The notes under the pieces were generated by a model, which saw only the letters and a program-made list of their open reading frames with translations, did not search any database and was not told the DNA's origin. Of a stretch of DNA of 64,000 nucleotides, positions 36,144 to 48,939 are shown piece by piece. Numbering within the stretch: position 1 is the first letter of the stretch; every line of letters begins with the position of its first letter. The stretch comes from Smallanthus sonchifolius (Eukaryota; Streptophyta; Magnoliopsida; Asterales; Asteraceae), in contig CM042018.1 in the NCBI GenBank assembly GCA_023525975.1, positions 105,392,001-105,456,000 on the forward strand, given 5' to 3'. Both the position numbers and the translations under genes were made by a program.

Positions 36144-36958
36144 ATGCGCTCCATTCTTGCCCATTCATCCGTCCCCATCCATTTTTGGCACCATGCTTTG
36201 CAACATGCCACTTATTTACATAATATCACACCATCTAAATTACTAAACAAACTTACCCCAACTCAAGCTCTCTACAACCGGTCTCCTTCTTACAAACACC
36301 TCCGAGTGTTCGGTTGTCTATGTTATCCGCTCCTTCCTTCCACCACAATCCACAAACTTCAGTCCCGTTCCACTTCGTGTGTCTTCCTTGGCCACCCTAC
36401 TAATCATCGGGGATGCAAATGCTATAATATGTCCACACGAAAAATTCTCATATCCCGTCATGTTATATTTGATGAAACAACCTTCCCATTCTCTCACATT
36501 CATAAACCTCCTATTAGCACCTACAATTTTCTAAGTCCGGATATATACCCATATGTTGGACGTCTTCCGCCTCTCCTACTGGGTCAGGCCCTACTGCAGC
36601 CCCTACTTCTCCTACCAGCCCTACTACAGCCCCTACTTCTCCTACCAGCCCTACTTCAGCCCCTACCAGCCCTACTTCAGCCCCTACCAGCCACCACCCC
36701 ACAGCCCAGCCCTTCCACTGACAGTCTGGACCAGCCCACTCCCACACCCTTAAGAACCTATTCCTGGTGCCCAAAACAGCCGCCAACCGGCCCTCCAGCC
36801 CCCTCTCCACCCACTGTCCAAAGCAGCCACCACCTAGCTCCCCTACCTCCTCCTCCACCTGCCAGAACCATAAAAACACGAAGCATGTCTGGCATCTCCA
36901 AACCAATCAAACCATTATCATTTCGTGCTTCTGCCTCTATCACCCCATTGCCCAAATC
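36144..36958 (+). pseudogene. Copia integrase C-terminal half and Pro-rich linker
   Basis: It continues the integrase in a new frame (FWHHALQHATYLHNITPSKL; FGCLCYPLL; CVFLGHPTNHRGCKCYN). The linker at 36570-36700 is a tandem repeat of CCCTACTTCTCCTACCAGC-type units, giving Pro/Gln/Leu-rich coding. It stops at the hAT MITE insertion. Confidence 0.8.
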
Positions 36959-37631
36959 CAGTGGCGTACCTAGCATATGCTAGGTGGGTCGGCCGACCCC
37001 GATAGAATTTTTTTTCTGTTTGTTGTATATGCGACATAATCTCGACCGACCCCAATAAAATTTTGATACCGACCCCTATAAAATTTTGACCGACCCCCCC
37101 AAACGAATTATTTTTTAACACCGACCCCAAGAAAATTTAATTTTTAAACCGACTCTCATTTAAACTAATAACTTAATTGGACATTTAGAATAAACAGGAC
37201 TAAAAACTTAGTCATTTAAACAATTAAACTCACATTTAATTAACCCATTACCCATTTAACCAATTAAACCCACGTTTAGTTAACCAACTACCCATTTAAA
37301 ATTTTAAAAGATTTAACCTGATAAAAAAGTAGTGGCAATCCTGATCTATCAACGTCTCGACATTTCATATTCACACTTCACACGATCTAAAGAACGACAA
37401 TTTGCTAATTGCCTCATCACGATTTCAGGCCTTTTCGCTAATCACTAATTTCGGTTCTATACCTACAAGTCGATTCACTATTCACAGCCTTGCTCCTACA
37501 AGTCTATACCTACAAGTCGATTCTATACCCGACCCGGTTTGAACCGGACTGAAAAAATTAATATTTAACGATGGACAACCGACCGCTAAAATTTTCGACC
37601 CCCATGGAAAAAATTTCTGGGTCCACCACTG
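36959..37631. mobile_element. hAT MITE in copia linker
   Basis: The start is CAGTGGCGTACCTAGC and the end TTTCTGGGTCCACCACTG. The perfect 8-bp duplication CCCAAATC flanks it (36951-36958 and 37632-37639). It has GACCGACCCC words inside and no coding capacity. Its ends match the hAT MITE at 59575-59798. Confidence 0.9.
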
Positions 37632-37639
37632 CCCAAATC

Positions 37640-40600
37640 CCCACATGAAGCCCTCCTAAACCCAGACTGGAAAGGTGCCATGCTTGACGAGTTTCAGGCA
37701 CTTATTAATAATAAAACATGGACATTAGTACCTAGACAACCTAACATGAATATTGTTAGAAGTATGTGGATTTATAGACATAAAGAGAAATCTTATGGTA
37801 CTCTTGAAAGGTACAAAGCCCGTTTGGTTTGTGATGGCAGATCCCAACAGGTTGGAATCGATTGTGGGAGATGTAACATCCATAAATTTTTCGGCCTTAT
37901 TTTTTTATTTATTCATTTCATTCTATACAATAATGACATCCCGTTCCAATCCCGTACTTGTACAACCGCAATACGTCACACTGAGTATTATTTTTAACAT
38001 GCATCTATTCGAATTTTCAACCTTGCCTTACATACTATCTATTTACTATATATAACACATGTAAGTATATATTTACATATATATATATATATGAGTAAAC
38101 ATTTGTTTTAATGAATACCTATCTAAGTAAACATACGAGTTTTTAACCATGTATCTACATCTGTTATTTTTTTTATGTATGTGTAAATATATAAATATAT
38201 ATTTAATTATACTAGATACATCAAGGATACAACTTTAAATCTTACAAAAATAAAACTTACGAACTTTAATAATGTGTTTTCCCCTTTTTACATTTATATA
38301 TGTAATTAATTATAATTACATATGTAAAAAAATACATATATAATCTTGTTAAATAAACCATTTGTACGATTTGTAATTTGTAAAAAAAATAGAGAGATTT
38401 TTTCCTTTATAAAATATGGTTAATTAAAAACAATTTTATTAATTAAATTTGAAAATTAAAAAGGGTTTTACTTAGTTAATTAAGCTTTGAACCCTCCATT
38501 CAAGGGTTTGACCCTTTAAACATCTTTGAACCCCCTCCCCTTTGGTTTTGGATCCTTAACAATGTCTAGAGCCAATTTTGACTCTAGAAAAGTCAACAGG
38601 CACGAATCCGTTTCAATTTATTCGAATTCATGTGTGATAACTCGTCCAAATCATACAGGAACGTTACTCGACCGTTTCTAAACGATTACACCAATCCAAT
38701 TCCACCACAATCAAAGTTTTAAAGTACATTAATGAGATTTCGGTTTTGTGTATTCAAACCACAAATTGCAATTCAATTCACGTCGATTCCACTCCTAATC
38801 GACTCCTACGCACCTGTTAATCATCCTCCTAACACCCATAACTATTTACACTCGATTGGAACCCAAACGCGGTCGAACTCGGCCTCCTCTGACTCTATCG
38901 GATCGCGACTTTCAGGGGAAACAAATTCCTCACTTTCTACACCAAATCGAGTACAATTCTCAGGTAATACGCTCACCTTTTTGTTCGACTTCCATTTTAA
39001 TCAAAAGCCCTATCACCTTGCTGTTATTGGCGAGCATCACGTTTGGAATGGGGGCAAGGGTTCGGGTGGGCAAATGGGGAAGAAGGGTCACGAGAGGTGC
39101 TATTTAAAGGTAAAACGAATTCATCTCTCGCAAGGCTTGATGCCCAGATCACCCGGTTGAAGCTTAGTACCTCTAAACGCACGGTCACGGGTTTTAGACC
39201 CGGCCCTGATAGATTTTTGTTCTTTTTTACATGGTCAATTCCCTTTGTAAATTACACCAAGTTACCCTTCCACACTCATATATATATATATATATATGTT
39301 TATAAACCATTGTTAATAAGTTTTGATTAATTAACTTCCTTCCTAAATATATGGTTACAAACTTTTATATTATATGTATATGGAGTAAAACCAAAAATTA
39401 TTATTTTAATTCAAGGGTTTATAAAAAGATAACTTTTTAGTAAATAAAAGCATATATACATATATATATTTTAATATATTCTAAAAGTCTTTTTAACGGC
39501 AAACATTCAAACACGTAATATATGAACATTATTAATTTGTGACGTCGTGAAACCTATCAATCGAAAGGTTAACTATAGTTATAAAGTAAATATTCAAAAC
39601 GTCATGAACTATAATACATTTTTTTTACTAATTATTTTGGTCATACATTTACCATATTGTTAGTATCTTTACTAATAGTAAAATGATGTTAGCTACGATC
39701 ATTTTAAATAATAACAATACTACTTTTTATGACTAATTCATTTATTTCAAGGGACATACTCATAAATATTATTGCACTATTATTTGTCAACGTGATGACT
39801 TATTTGAACTAATCGTTTTCATAGAATATATTTATTTAACAATTAATAACTATAAATATCACCTAGAGTCTTTTTATAAATAAAACCCATAAAAACATTA
39901 TTTTCATTATCACATTAGTTAATGTTAAGATTCGTACTTTTCCTTCGTTCGTTCGTCCCGAAACCCTACGATCCCAATCGTCCCATTCTTATTTCCCTTA
40001 TTTACTTCTATATTAAACATGAACAAATTGTTGATACATATACTTCATCAAACTTAGGTTAGCTAGACATTCATGCTACAACAACTTGTTTGTGTAATCA
40101 TCGAGCTACTTATTACAATGTGAGTTTCATAACCCCCTTTCTGTTTACTATTGTTTACAAATACTCGGGGTGGAGCATGTTTACTTACCATGCTTACCAA
40201 ATTCAATACCATTGTTCTCATGCTACTTACTATGTGTCTTATGTCTTAAACTACTTGGCGACCATACGTGTGTTCATGTTTAGTACAATCATTAGCTTGC
40301 TACCCAAGCCTAAGGTAGTACCTTTTATGATCATTTATACGACCTTGGCGGGTTTTGTGTGTACCATACTTAACACAGACCTTGGCGGGTTTTGTGTGTA
40401 CCATATTACCATTTTTACCAGAATACAATCAGTTGGATTGTACTTAACAGTTTTCCATTTACTAAGGATTGATTGTATGCTTGGAACCTTGTATGTTTTC
40501 ACATTTATGCCATAGTTTATGCTTTGAATATATTGAATTTCAAATCCTTTTTACAACTTTTGTTTGGTGTCAAAACCTATGTTATTAACCAACTACTTGT

Positions 40601-41175
40601 AGTTGACATTTACTCATATGCTTCAGGTGCACCAGTTGAGGACACTACATGATCACATAGGACTATGGACCTAGCTTTAATAAAGATTTAATTTAACATG
40701 TGTTACATTTGAACTCCTTGTTTTCCATTTCTATTTGTAACGGATATTTGAATTATGATGAAATAATATTATCACTTATTAATAGTTGATCATGTGCTTA
40801 TGAACAACCGCGTCAGCCCCGGCGTATAATCCGCCGCCGGCCGGGGTGTGACAGGAACATTCAGTCTAGTGGTCAAACCGGCCACCATCCGTACGGTTCT
40901 TAGCTTAGTGGTATCCAACTTCTGGCCGGTTCATCAACTTGATGTCAAAAATGCGTTCCTCCAAGGACGCCTTTATGAAAGTATACATGCACCAACCAAG
41001 GGGATTTTGTGATCCCCGTTATCCCAATCACGTGTGCTCCTTGAAGAAATATCTCTATGGCCTCAAACAAGCCCCACGTGCTTGGTATCAACGCTTTGCT
41101 GACTATGTTTTCACATTGGGGTTTAGGCACAACCTTCATAAGCCCGACAACAGCCATCTGGAAGCCCAACAATAG
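37640..41175 (+). pseudogene. Copia reverse transcriptase, N-terminal part, split by a solo LTR
   Basis: The first piece (37660-37871) reads DEFQALINNKTWTLVPRQP…ERYKARLVCDGRSQQVGID. The second (40854-41175) resumes at TFSLVV, then QLDVKNAFLQGRLYE with the first palm-domain Asp. It shifts frame to VYMHQPRGF and YLYGLKQAPRAWYQRFADYV, and breaks off before the second catalytic Asp pair. Confidence 0.85.
37872..40853 (+). mobile_element. Probable solo LTR of a gypsy chromovirus-type element (2982 bp)
   Basis: It begins TGTAACATCC and ends GGGGTGTGACA, the TG…CA pattern shared with the 3.15-kb LTRs of the intact gypsy element. It interrupts the RT frame cleanly. The 5-bp flanks GGAGA/GGAAC match only partly. 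It has no gag or pol. A 35-bp-type direct repeat (GACCTTGGCGGGTTTTGTGTG) lies near 40343 and 40380. Confidence 0.7.
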
Positions 41176-41422
41176 CCTTTGATGTCGTCCAGACGGTCTA
41201 TAAAAACTATAAATAAAAACATAATCTAGACTCCTAAATAATAAATGGAAAACCTATGAACTAGACCTCACTGACAGACAAGTGTACCTATCGAGTGTAG
41301 CGCAGCTTAACGGTAAACCGGATTATCGAACCCTAGAGACACTACGATAATAATACTAGACTCTGACTTGGACTAAAGATTGTATTGGTTTGGGGGGGTT
41401 GACTACACTAAAGATTAACTAA

Positions 41423-44400
41423 TGTCACACCCTGAAATTCCACAGCGGGTTACCCGCGGGTTGTGACTGTCAAGGATCATCAGTCCCGGTCATTTCGAAC
41501 GACCTCTAAATGGTTTTCGAAAAGACATCCCGTTTGAACATCATACACAAAAATTAAGTAATACAGAGTTTGAAAATGCGGAATGTAAAGTGCGGAAGCA
41601 ATAATAATGTAGCAAAATACAGAAGCATAACAAATTAGGTTCCCATAAACCTAGCTTCTAATGAAAACATGATATGCGACTCCAGACATGCAGTCCTAGT
41701 CCGTGCGTGAATGCTTAGCGACCTGAGATAAACATGCTTAAAGTGTCAACACAGGGTTGGTGAGTTCACAGGTTTAAGTAACAGAAACAGAAATGAAAAC
41801 AGTGTAACAGTACGCATGTATACTATTGATTCGATTGTTGATCAGACAATAAACATTAACTATATAAGCAACACCGAAACCGAAGCTCAACGAAGGAATG
41901 CAGAAACTAGCATTTTGCCTCTTACGTGCCCAGCACGCAATGGATTAGGTCAATTATGCACCCGTTTGACTCCCAGTCAGAGTTAGCGCGACTAACCCGG
42001 GTGGGGGTTGTTAAACCCAATAGTACTATTCATGAATCACCTCGCTTTGTGTAATAATTAACGGTTCGAATATGAGAGGACTTTATGTGCGGGAAATGCA
42101 CCCACTTATATAAATTAAAGCGAAATCAAAGTAATTGTCATACGACTAAGTAAGAAAATGGTTTAGCATGTATCTCCCCCAAATGGAAAAGTAAGTAAAA
42201 TGGGGCCGTGAAAACTCACCTGGAAATGCGGTGAATGGGAAATGAAAGCAACAAGAGAAATCGAGTAACTCCGGGTAACCGACCTAACCGAGCCCTAAGA
42301 ATTAATAAGGCTATAAGGTCTATGAAAGTAAACATGGTTTATGTAACCACATTCATCCAAACGACTCAACGTTGAAAGGTTACATTGACGTTTTGAAAAA
42401 GGTTTGACCAAAGTTGACCGAGGGTTGACCAAGGTTTGACCAAAGTTGGCCGAGGTTTGACCAAGGTTTGACCAACTTTGACCAAGGTTTGACCAACTTT
42501 GACCAAGTTTGACTAATGTTGACCAATGTTGACTAATGTTGACCAATGTTGACCAATGTTGACTAATGTTGACTAATGTTGACCAATGTTGACTAATGTT
42601 GACCAATGTTGACCAATGTTGACCAATGTTGACTAATGTTGACTAATGTTGACCAATGTTGACTCATGTTGAAGTCATGCATAAACAACACACAAGTAAC
42701 ATATAAGTTGTAAACATGTAACACATAAGCATCATACAAGTTGTACACGTGTAACACCTAAGTAGCACATAAGTTATACATGTGTGACACATAAGGAACA
42801 TACAAGTTGTACCTAAGTAATGTATAAGTAATACCTTGTGACATAACATGCTTGTTTCAATTAGTTGCATAAGAAATCAACATGTGACAAGTAATTTAAC
42901 ATTTGCACATCTTTATGGCACATTTCATATATGTCAACCATTCCTACACATAACTCATGTCATCATATTAATAACCTATTAGTATCAATTCAACACTTTT
43001 AAACAAGTAGCATAACATGTCATAGAAATTCCATAACTCTTATCATAACAAAGTTTCCATTCTTTGACAATTAGGGTTTTAGTGTACTTTAAGTGTAATG
43101 GCTCAACTAAACAAGTTACACATGAATTTATACTAGTGACATACCATAAACATGATTCTACACCCAAACTTTCTATTCTAAGCAAAGTTGAAGTTCACAA
43201 ATTAATAAAGTTTCCTTATTTAGCAAGGTTCACCAAAACACGTCATAACACAACTCCAAATTACATATTCATGCACAAGTCATCTATTCATATGATAATG
43301 AAGCTATATAATCCATTTTAAACATTTATAACCTACACATACAAAATATGAACAAATAAAGTTTCCTTTTTAGGAAAGTGGTCCAAACGACCCTATTGCA
43401 TATGTGTAACCTCAAATAACTCTTTTTACTACTTTAATATACATTATAGAACAATAATATCAAGTTTTTATCCATGAGAAACTCATAACACAAAATATGC
43501 AAAATTAAAGTTTCCTTATATAGTAAGTTGTCCATAATCGAGTGAAAAACGACATTTCAACCAAAAAAATTATATTTCCTATCTATTCTACTATTATGTG
43601 TACCATTTAAACCAACAAACATATCATACATAAAGTTTTGCAAAAATGCATCCAACAAAGTTTCTATAAATAGAAACGAGCAAATATCAACCTAAACAAG
43701 TATTTCAAAACATAAAATGTGCATATGTGCATCAACAACTCATTATTATGAAAACATTTGATTAAAACATGGATTTAGACACTATTAACATGGAAAATCG
43801 TTTGGATACATGGGTTTGCCATTTTTGGCCGAAAAAATAAAGAAAAGATGGATGGATTTGTACCAAAATCAAGTATGATGGAAGGATGGATGTGTTGTTT
43901 GCTTGTTTCACCTTGAATCACCTTGAATGCACCTTGTAATCACTTGGAATGGATGAAGAAAATTTTGAAGGGTGGTGGCTAGGTGGGGATGGGGGCGGCC
44001 GAGAGAAAGAGAGGAGAGGGAGAGAGGAGTGTGTAGGTTTAGGGTTTTCAAATGAGGGTTAAGGGATTAAGGGTGGGATTAAGCAAATGGGTTTTGGGCT
44101 TTTGAAATCTTTTAAGGCTTTTTAAACCAAATGGGCTCCTAATATGAATTAAATAGAAAATGGCTGAATTATCAAGCCCAAATTTATAAACCATTGTTTT
44201 TATAAAATTAAATCTAGTGTTGTTGACACATATCGCGTATCCGCTTAAAAGCGTTAAAATAAAAGATGCTCAATAAATTCCGGAAAAATTCACATAAGCA
44301 TAAAATATTAAATCACAGTATTACATATAATTTTTACACACCAAGTATATGTCTAAATATTATTTCTAATATTCGTTAATGTTCGTGTGACAGGACGCGT

Positions 44401-44574
44401 GTGTGACCCGGTAATCCGCCCGATTACCGATGCATGAAATGAAATGAACCGAATGGACTTGCTATATGAAATATGTACTTAATTACTCTATAATTAAGCA
44501 TGATGCAAGTGTAATCACATGAATTCAGGTAATAGTCGGGTATGGATATTAACCTGAATTTGCCGGGTGTCACA
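41423..44574 (-). repeat. 3' LTR of the gypsy element
   Basis: Minus-strand reading runs TGTGACACCCGGC to GGGTGTGACA. It contains the W-box array at 42403-42665 and a TATA-type TTTATATAAG at 42106-42115. It is near-identical to the other LTR. Confidence 0.95.
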
Positions 44575-44592
44575 TACTCCCCCTGTTAAAAG
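44575..44592 (-). promoter_or_regulatory. Polypurine tract
   Basis: On the minus strand ACAGGGGGAGTA abuts the 3' LTR start (TGTGACAC). It is the plus-strand DNA primer site for reverse transcription. Confidence 0.85.
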
Positions 44593-44608
44593 AATTTCGT
44601 CCCGAAAT

Positions 44609-47600
44609 TCAGTTCGCGTCACTGATAGACGGTGTAGTTTTGAACAAGTGAGGGTATTTACGCTTGAATTGATCCTCGCGCTCCCAAGTGAACTCTGGTC
44701 CGCGTCTAGAATTCCAACGAACCTTAACTATGGGAATGCGGCTTTGTTTTAACTGTTTGACCTCGCGGTCCATGATCTCGACTGGTTCTTCGACGAAGTG
44801 AAGCTGATCGTCTATTTGAATCTCCTCCAATGGTATGACTAGTGTCTCGTCTGACAAGCACTTCTTCAGATTCGACACGTGAAACACGTCATGAACGCCA
44901 CTGAGGGTTTCCGGTAGGTTGAGTTTGTAGGCAACAGGACCGATCCTTTTCAGAATTTCGAAAGGTCCAATGTAACGAGGGTTAAGCTTTCCACGCTTGC
45001 CGAAACGTATCACTCCTTTCCATGGCGAGACTTTCAGTAGTACCTTGTCTCCCACTTGAAATTCTAACGGTTTGCGTCTCACGTCAGCATAACTCTTTTG
45101 ACGATCACGCGCGGCCTTGATACGTTCGCGTATCTGTACAATCTTTTCCGTAGTTTCATGAATAATTTCTGGACCTGTGAGTTGGCTATCTCCCACTTCT
45201 GTCCAGCAAATCGGCGATCTACACTTTCGTCCATAAAGTGCTTCGAATGGTGCAGCCTTAATGCTAGTGTGGTAGCTGTTGTTGTATGAAAATTCGACCA
45301 ACGGTAGATGGGCATCCCATCCGTTCCCAAAGTCAACCACACAAGCTCTGAGCATGTCTTCCAGGGTCTGGATGGTCCTTTCACTTTGACCGTCCGTCTG
45401 GGGATGGTATGCAGTACTCATATCTAGTCGAGTACCCAGGGCTTTCTGTAAGGATTGCCAGAATCGGGATGTGAATCGACTATCCCTATCTGAAATGATG
45501 GAGATTGGCACTCCATGTCTTGTGACTACTTCCTTCAAGTAAGTTCTGGTTAGTTTCTCCATCTTGTCCGTTTCTTTAATGGGAAGGAAGTGCGCAGATT
45601 TGGTTAGTCTGTCGACAATTACCCAGATTGTGTCACAGCCATTAGAGGCTTTGGGCAATTTCGTGATGAAGTCCATTGAAATCTGTTCCCACTTCCACTG
45701 TGGGATCTCTGGCTGTTGGAGTAACCCTGATGGCTTCTGATACTCTACCTTGACCTTAGCACAGGTCAAGCATTTACTGACGTAGGTAGCAATTTCGGCT
45801 TTCATGTTAGGCCACCAATAATGTTCCTTGAGGTCATGGTACATCTTGTCAGCACCGGGGTGGATCGAGTACCTGGACTTGTGTGCCTCGTCCATCACCA
45901 GATCCCTTAGATCCCCAAAACTTGGTACCCAAATCCGATCCATGAAATAACGGATGTCATCGGATTTGACCTCAAATTGCTTGTCCATACCACGTAGGGA
46001 CTCATGGCATAGGTTTACCTCCTTGATTGCTTCGAGTTGGGCGTCGCGGATTTGCATGGGTAAGTTCGTGTGGATGGTCAACTGTAACGCCCGCACTCGT
46101 CGCGGTTTGGGTTGATCCTTCCTGCTCAAGGCATCAGCCACGACGTTTGCCTTTCCAGGATGGTAACGGATAGCGCAGTCGTAGTCGTTTAGCAACTCGA
46201 CCCATCGACGTTGCCTCATGTTAAGTTCCTTCTGATCGAAGATGTGTTGAAGGCTCTTATGATCGGTGAAAATTGTGCACTTCGTGCCATACAAGTAGTG
46301 CCTCCAGATTTTGAGAGCGAATACTACCGCTCCCAGCTCCAAATCATGGGTAGTGTAGTTCTTCTCGTGCACTTTCAGTTGTCGAGAAGCATAAGCTATG
46401 ACCTTCTCTCTTTGCATTAACACGCATCCGAGCCCTTGATGTGACGCATCGCAGTACACCACGAAATCGTCTGTTCCTTCTGGTAACGATAGGATCGGCG
46501 CGCTGCAAAGTTTCTGTTTGAGTAATTGAAAAGCGGTTTCTGCCTTGTCATTCCATTCGTATTTCTTATCCTTGTGTGTCAGTGTGGTGAGAGGTTGGGC
46601 TATCTTAGAGAAATTTTCGATGAATCGTCGATAGTAGCCCGCAAGACCTAAGAACTGTCGCACCTCAGTCGGAGTCTTAGGTGCTTCCCAATTCTTAATC
46701 GCCTCGATTTTGGAGGGGTCAACATGTATGCCCTTCTCGTTGACCACGTGTCCAAGGAACTGTACTTCGCGAATCCAGAAGTCGCATTTCGAGAACTTGG
46801 CGTACAGTTTCTCGGCTTTCAGCAACTCCATAATTAACTTCAAATGCTCGGCATGCTCCTCTTTGTTCTGTGAGTATATCAGGATATCATCTATGAACAC
46901 AATCACAAACTTGTCCAAGTAGGGCTTGCACACTCGGTTCATGAGGTCCATGAATACCGCTGGTGCATTGGTTAACCCAAATGGCATGACCATGAACTCG
47001 TAGTGACCGTAACGAGTTCGGAAGGCGGTCTTTGGAATATCGTCTTCCTGAATCCTTAGCTGGTGGTATCCCGACCGTAGATCGATCTTTGAGTAATAGC
47101 TCGACCCTTGCAATTGATCGAACAGGTCATCGATCCTTGGTAGTGGATATCGGTTCTTGATCGTTACCTTGTTCAGTTCTCTGTAATCGATACACATACG
47201 GAATGATCCGTCCTTCTTCTTAACGAACAAGACTGGTGCTCCCCAAGGCGAGAAGCTTGGTCTGATGAAGCCTTTGTCTAACAGTTCCTGTAATTGGTTA
47301 GACAACTCCTGCATTTCCGATGGCGCCAGTCGGTAAGGTGACCTCGCTATTGGAGCAGCTCCGGGTGTGAGATCAATCCGGAACTCGACTTGTCGCTGCG
47401 GTGGAAGTCCGGGCAAGTCGTCAGGAAATACTTCCGGATAGTCTCGGACGATCGGTATGTCTTTAATCTTCCTTTCTCCTTCTTTCGTCTCCGTCACGTG
47501 TGCTAGGATCGCGTGATAGCCCTTCCGCAAGTACTTTCGGGCTTTCATGCAGGTAATGATCCTTAACGTAGCACCACTCCGTTCTCCTTGAATGGTCAGT

Positions 47601-48898
47601 GTTTCTCCGTCCGACAGTGGAATGCGGACTATCTTCTCGTGACAGACGATTTCGGCTCGGTTCTTGGACAACCAGTCCATACCGACTACTATGTCGAAGC
47701 TTCCCAATGTTACTGGCAATAGGTCTATAGTGAAAGGGTGATCGGCTAGTGTTAAGACACAATCGGGAATTATTTGCTCAGTTTCTATCAGCTTACCGTC
47801 TGCTAGTTCTACCGTATATAAGTAATCTAAGGCGATGGGAGTAACACCAAGTAATGAGCTAAACTCAGTGGATACAAAACTCTTATCGGCACCCGTGTCA
47901 AATAAGATAGAAGCATAGCAGTTGTTTACGAGAAACGTACCAGTAACAATGTTGGGGTCTTGTCTAGCCTCGCCGGCTCCAATCACGAATGCTCTGCCCC
48001 GGGCATTTGTATTTCCAGGCTTCCGATTCTTTGGGCAGTCCTTGCGGAAATGTCCGGGATCACCGCACCCGAAACATCCGCGGTTTCCCCCGCCAGCCGG
48101 GGTTTGTTCGACTGATCGGCAGCTCTGGGCAGTGTGGCCAAAACGTTTACACTTCTGGCATCGAGAATCTTCACAAGTACCATTGTGGTGAAACTGGCAC
48201 TTGTTGCACTTAGGTAGGGTTCCAGTGTATGTCCCTCTTGGCCTTTTATCCGGTTGGTTAGCCACAAACACCCTGGCCGGTTCCTGCTTCTTTTGGTTAT
48301 TAGGCACATAAGGTTTAGCAGGAGCATTTTCCCACTTTCTCTTGTTGTCGAAGGTTTTCACAAAACTTTCTTTCTTGTTGAACAGTCCCTGGCGAACTGC
48401 CTGATCCGTGAGATTGTGAGCCAGTCTCACTGTGTTGTGGATAATTGTGGGCTCTGCAGAAGTAACCATGCTTTGTATTTGCGGTGCCAAACCCCAAATG
48501 TACCGCTCAATTCGTTTGTATTCCGGTGTAACCATATGCGGTAGTAGTCTTGCTAAGTCGTGGAACCTGGCGGTGTATCCCGCGATGTCAGCACCTTCCA
48601 TCCTTATGTTCCAAAACTCCTGTTCCAACTTTTGGAGTTCGTTACGAGGACAGTACTCCTCTTTCAACATTTCCTTGAATTCCTCCCAAGGAATGGCGTT
48701 CGCATTATCCAGGCCCAGAGTCTGGATATAAGAGTTCCACCAGGAGAGGGCTTGGCCCTCGAGAGTTCCAGCTCCGTACATGACCCTGTTCTCCATCGAG
48801 CATTGGCTCATGCTGAAGACCGATTGGATCTTCTCTATCCATCGTAGCAGTCCCACTGCTCCTTCCGTCCCGGTAAATGTGTGCGGCTTGCAATCCAT
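44609..48898 (-). CDS. Gypsy Gag-Pol polyprotein (1429 aa open frame)
   Basis: This encodes the element's structural protein and enzymes. Approximate residues: Gag 1-220; zinc knuckles 230-290 (CNKCQFHHNGTC, CQKCKRFGHTAQSC, CFGCGDPGHFRKDC); protease DTGA at 334; RT about 500-690 with FIDD at 668; RNase H from about 810 (CDASHQGLG); integrase zinc motif (HPGADKMYHDLKEHYWWP…CLTC) about 1013-1047; DDE residues Asp1076, Asp1137 and Glu1173; and a C-terminal chromodomain-like segment about 1365-1420 (VKVRWNSRRGPEFTWERE). All key residues are intact. Gag similarity extends upstream of this ATG (CTYKSF at about 48905), so the true product probably begins earlier through the upstream frames. Confidence 0.93.
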   Translation of the reverse strand: MDCKPHTFTGTEGAVGLLRWIEKIQSVFSMSQCSMENRVMYGAGTLEGQALSWWNSYIQTLGLDNANAIPWEEFKEMLKEEYCPRNELQKLEQEFWNIRMEGADIAGYTARFHDLARLLPHMVTPEYKRIERYIWGLAPQIQSMVTSAEPTIIHNTVRLAHNLTDQAVRQGLFNKKESFVKTFDNKRKWENAPAKPYVPNNQKKQEPARVFVANQPDKRPRGTYTGTLPKCNKCQFHHNGTCEDSRCQKCKRFGHTAQSCRSVEQTPAGGGNRGCFGCGDPGHFRKDCPKNRKPGNTNARGRAFVIGAGEARQDPNIVTGTFLVNNCYASILFDTGADKSFVSTEFSSLLGVTPIALDYLYTVELADGKLIETEQIIPDCVLTLADHPFTIDLLPVTLGSFDIVVGMDWLSKNRAEIVCHEKIVRIPLSDGETLTIQGERSGATLRIITCMKARKYLRKGYHAILAHVTETKEGERKIKDIPIVRDYPEVFPDDLPGLPPQRQVEFRIDLTPGAAPIARSPYRLAPSEMQELSNQLQELLDKGFIRPSFSPWGAPVLFVKKKDGSFRMCIDYRELNKVTIKNRYPLPRIDDLFDQLQGSSYYSKIDLRSGYHQLRIQEDDIPKTAFRTRYGHYEFMVMPFGLTNAPAVFMDLMNRVCKPYLDKFVIVFIDDILIYSQNKEEHAEHLKLIMELLKAEKLYAKFSKCDFWIREVQFLGHVVNEKGIHVDPSKIEAIKNWEAPKTPTEVRQFLGLAGYYRRFIENFSKIAQPLTTLTHKDKKYEWNDKAETAFQLLKQKLCSAPILSLPEGTDDFVVYCDASHQGLGCVLMQREKVIAYASRQLKVHEKNYTTHDLELGAVVFALKIWRHYLYGTKCTIFTDHKSLQHIFDQKELNMRQRRWVELLNDYDCAIRYHPGKANVVADALSRKDQPKPRRVRALQLTIHTNLPMQIRDAQLEAIKEVNLCHESLRGMDKQFEVKSDDIRYFMDRIWVPSFGDLRDLVMDEAHKSRYSIHPGADKMYHDLKEHYWWPNMKAEIATYVSKCLTCAKVKVEYQKPSGLLQQPEIPQWKWEQISMDFITKLPKASNGCDTIWVIVDRLTKSAHFLPIKETDKMEKLTRTYLKEVVTRHGVPISIISDRDSRFTSRFWQSLQKALGTRLDMSTAYHPQTDGQSERTIQTLEDMLRACVVDFGNGWDAHLPLVEFSYNNSYHTSIKAAPFEALYGRKCRSPICWTEVGDSQLTGPEIIHETTEKIVQIRERIKAARDRQKSYADVRRKPLEFQVGDKVLLKVSPWKGVIRFGKRGKLNPRYIGPFEILKRIGPVAYKLNLPETLSGVHDVFHVSNLKKCLSDETLVIPLEEIQIDDQLHFVEEPVEIMDREVKQLKQSRIPIVKVRWNSRRGPEFTWEREDQFKRKYPHLFKTTPSISDAN

Positions 48899-48939
48899 AA
48901 AGGATTTGTAGGTGCAAGCCTTTGTTCCATGCCCAGTTC

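Larger units (their letters stand above)
33960..41179 (+). mobile_element. Degenerate Ty1/copia element (RE1-like), multiply interrupted
   Basis: In copia order it has Gag, protease, integrase and the start of RT on the plus strand. Foreign inserts are at 34544-34956, 36959-37631 and 37872-40853. The RT ends at 41179, where another element begins. RNase H and the LTRs were not found, so the 3' half is missing. Confidence 0.85.

Noticed and set aside
42295..42606. ORF with repeated VNISQHWSTL-type peptide in the gypsy LTRs
   Set aside because: It is a translation of the 10-bp W-box array and is present identically in both LTRs; no start context or domain.
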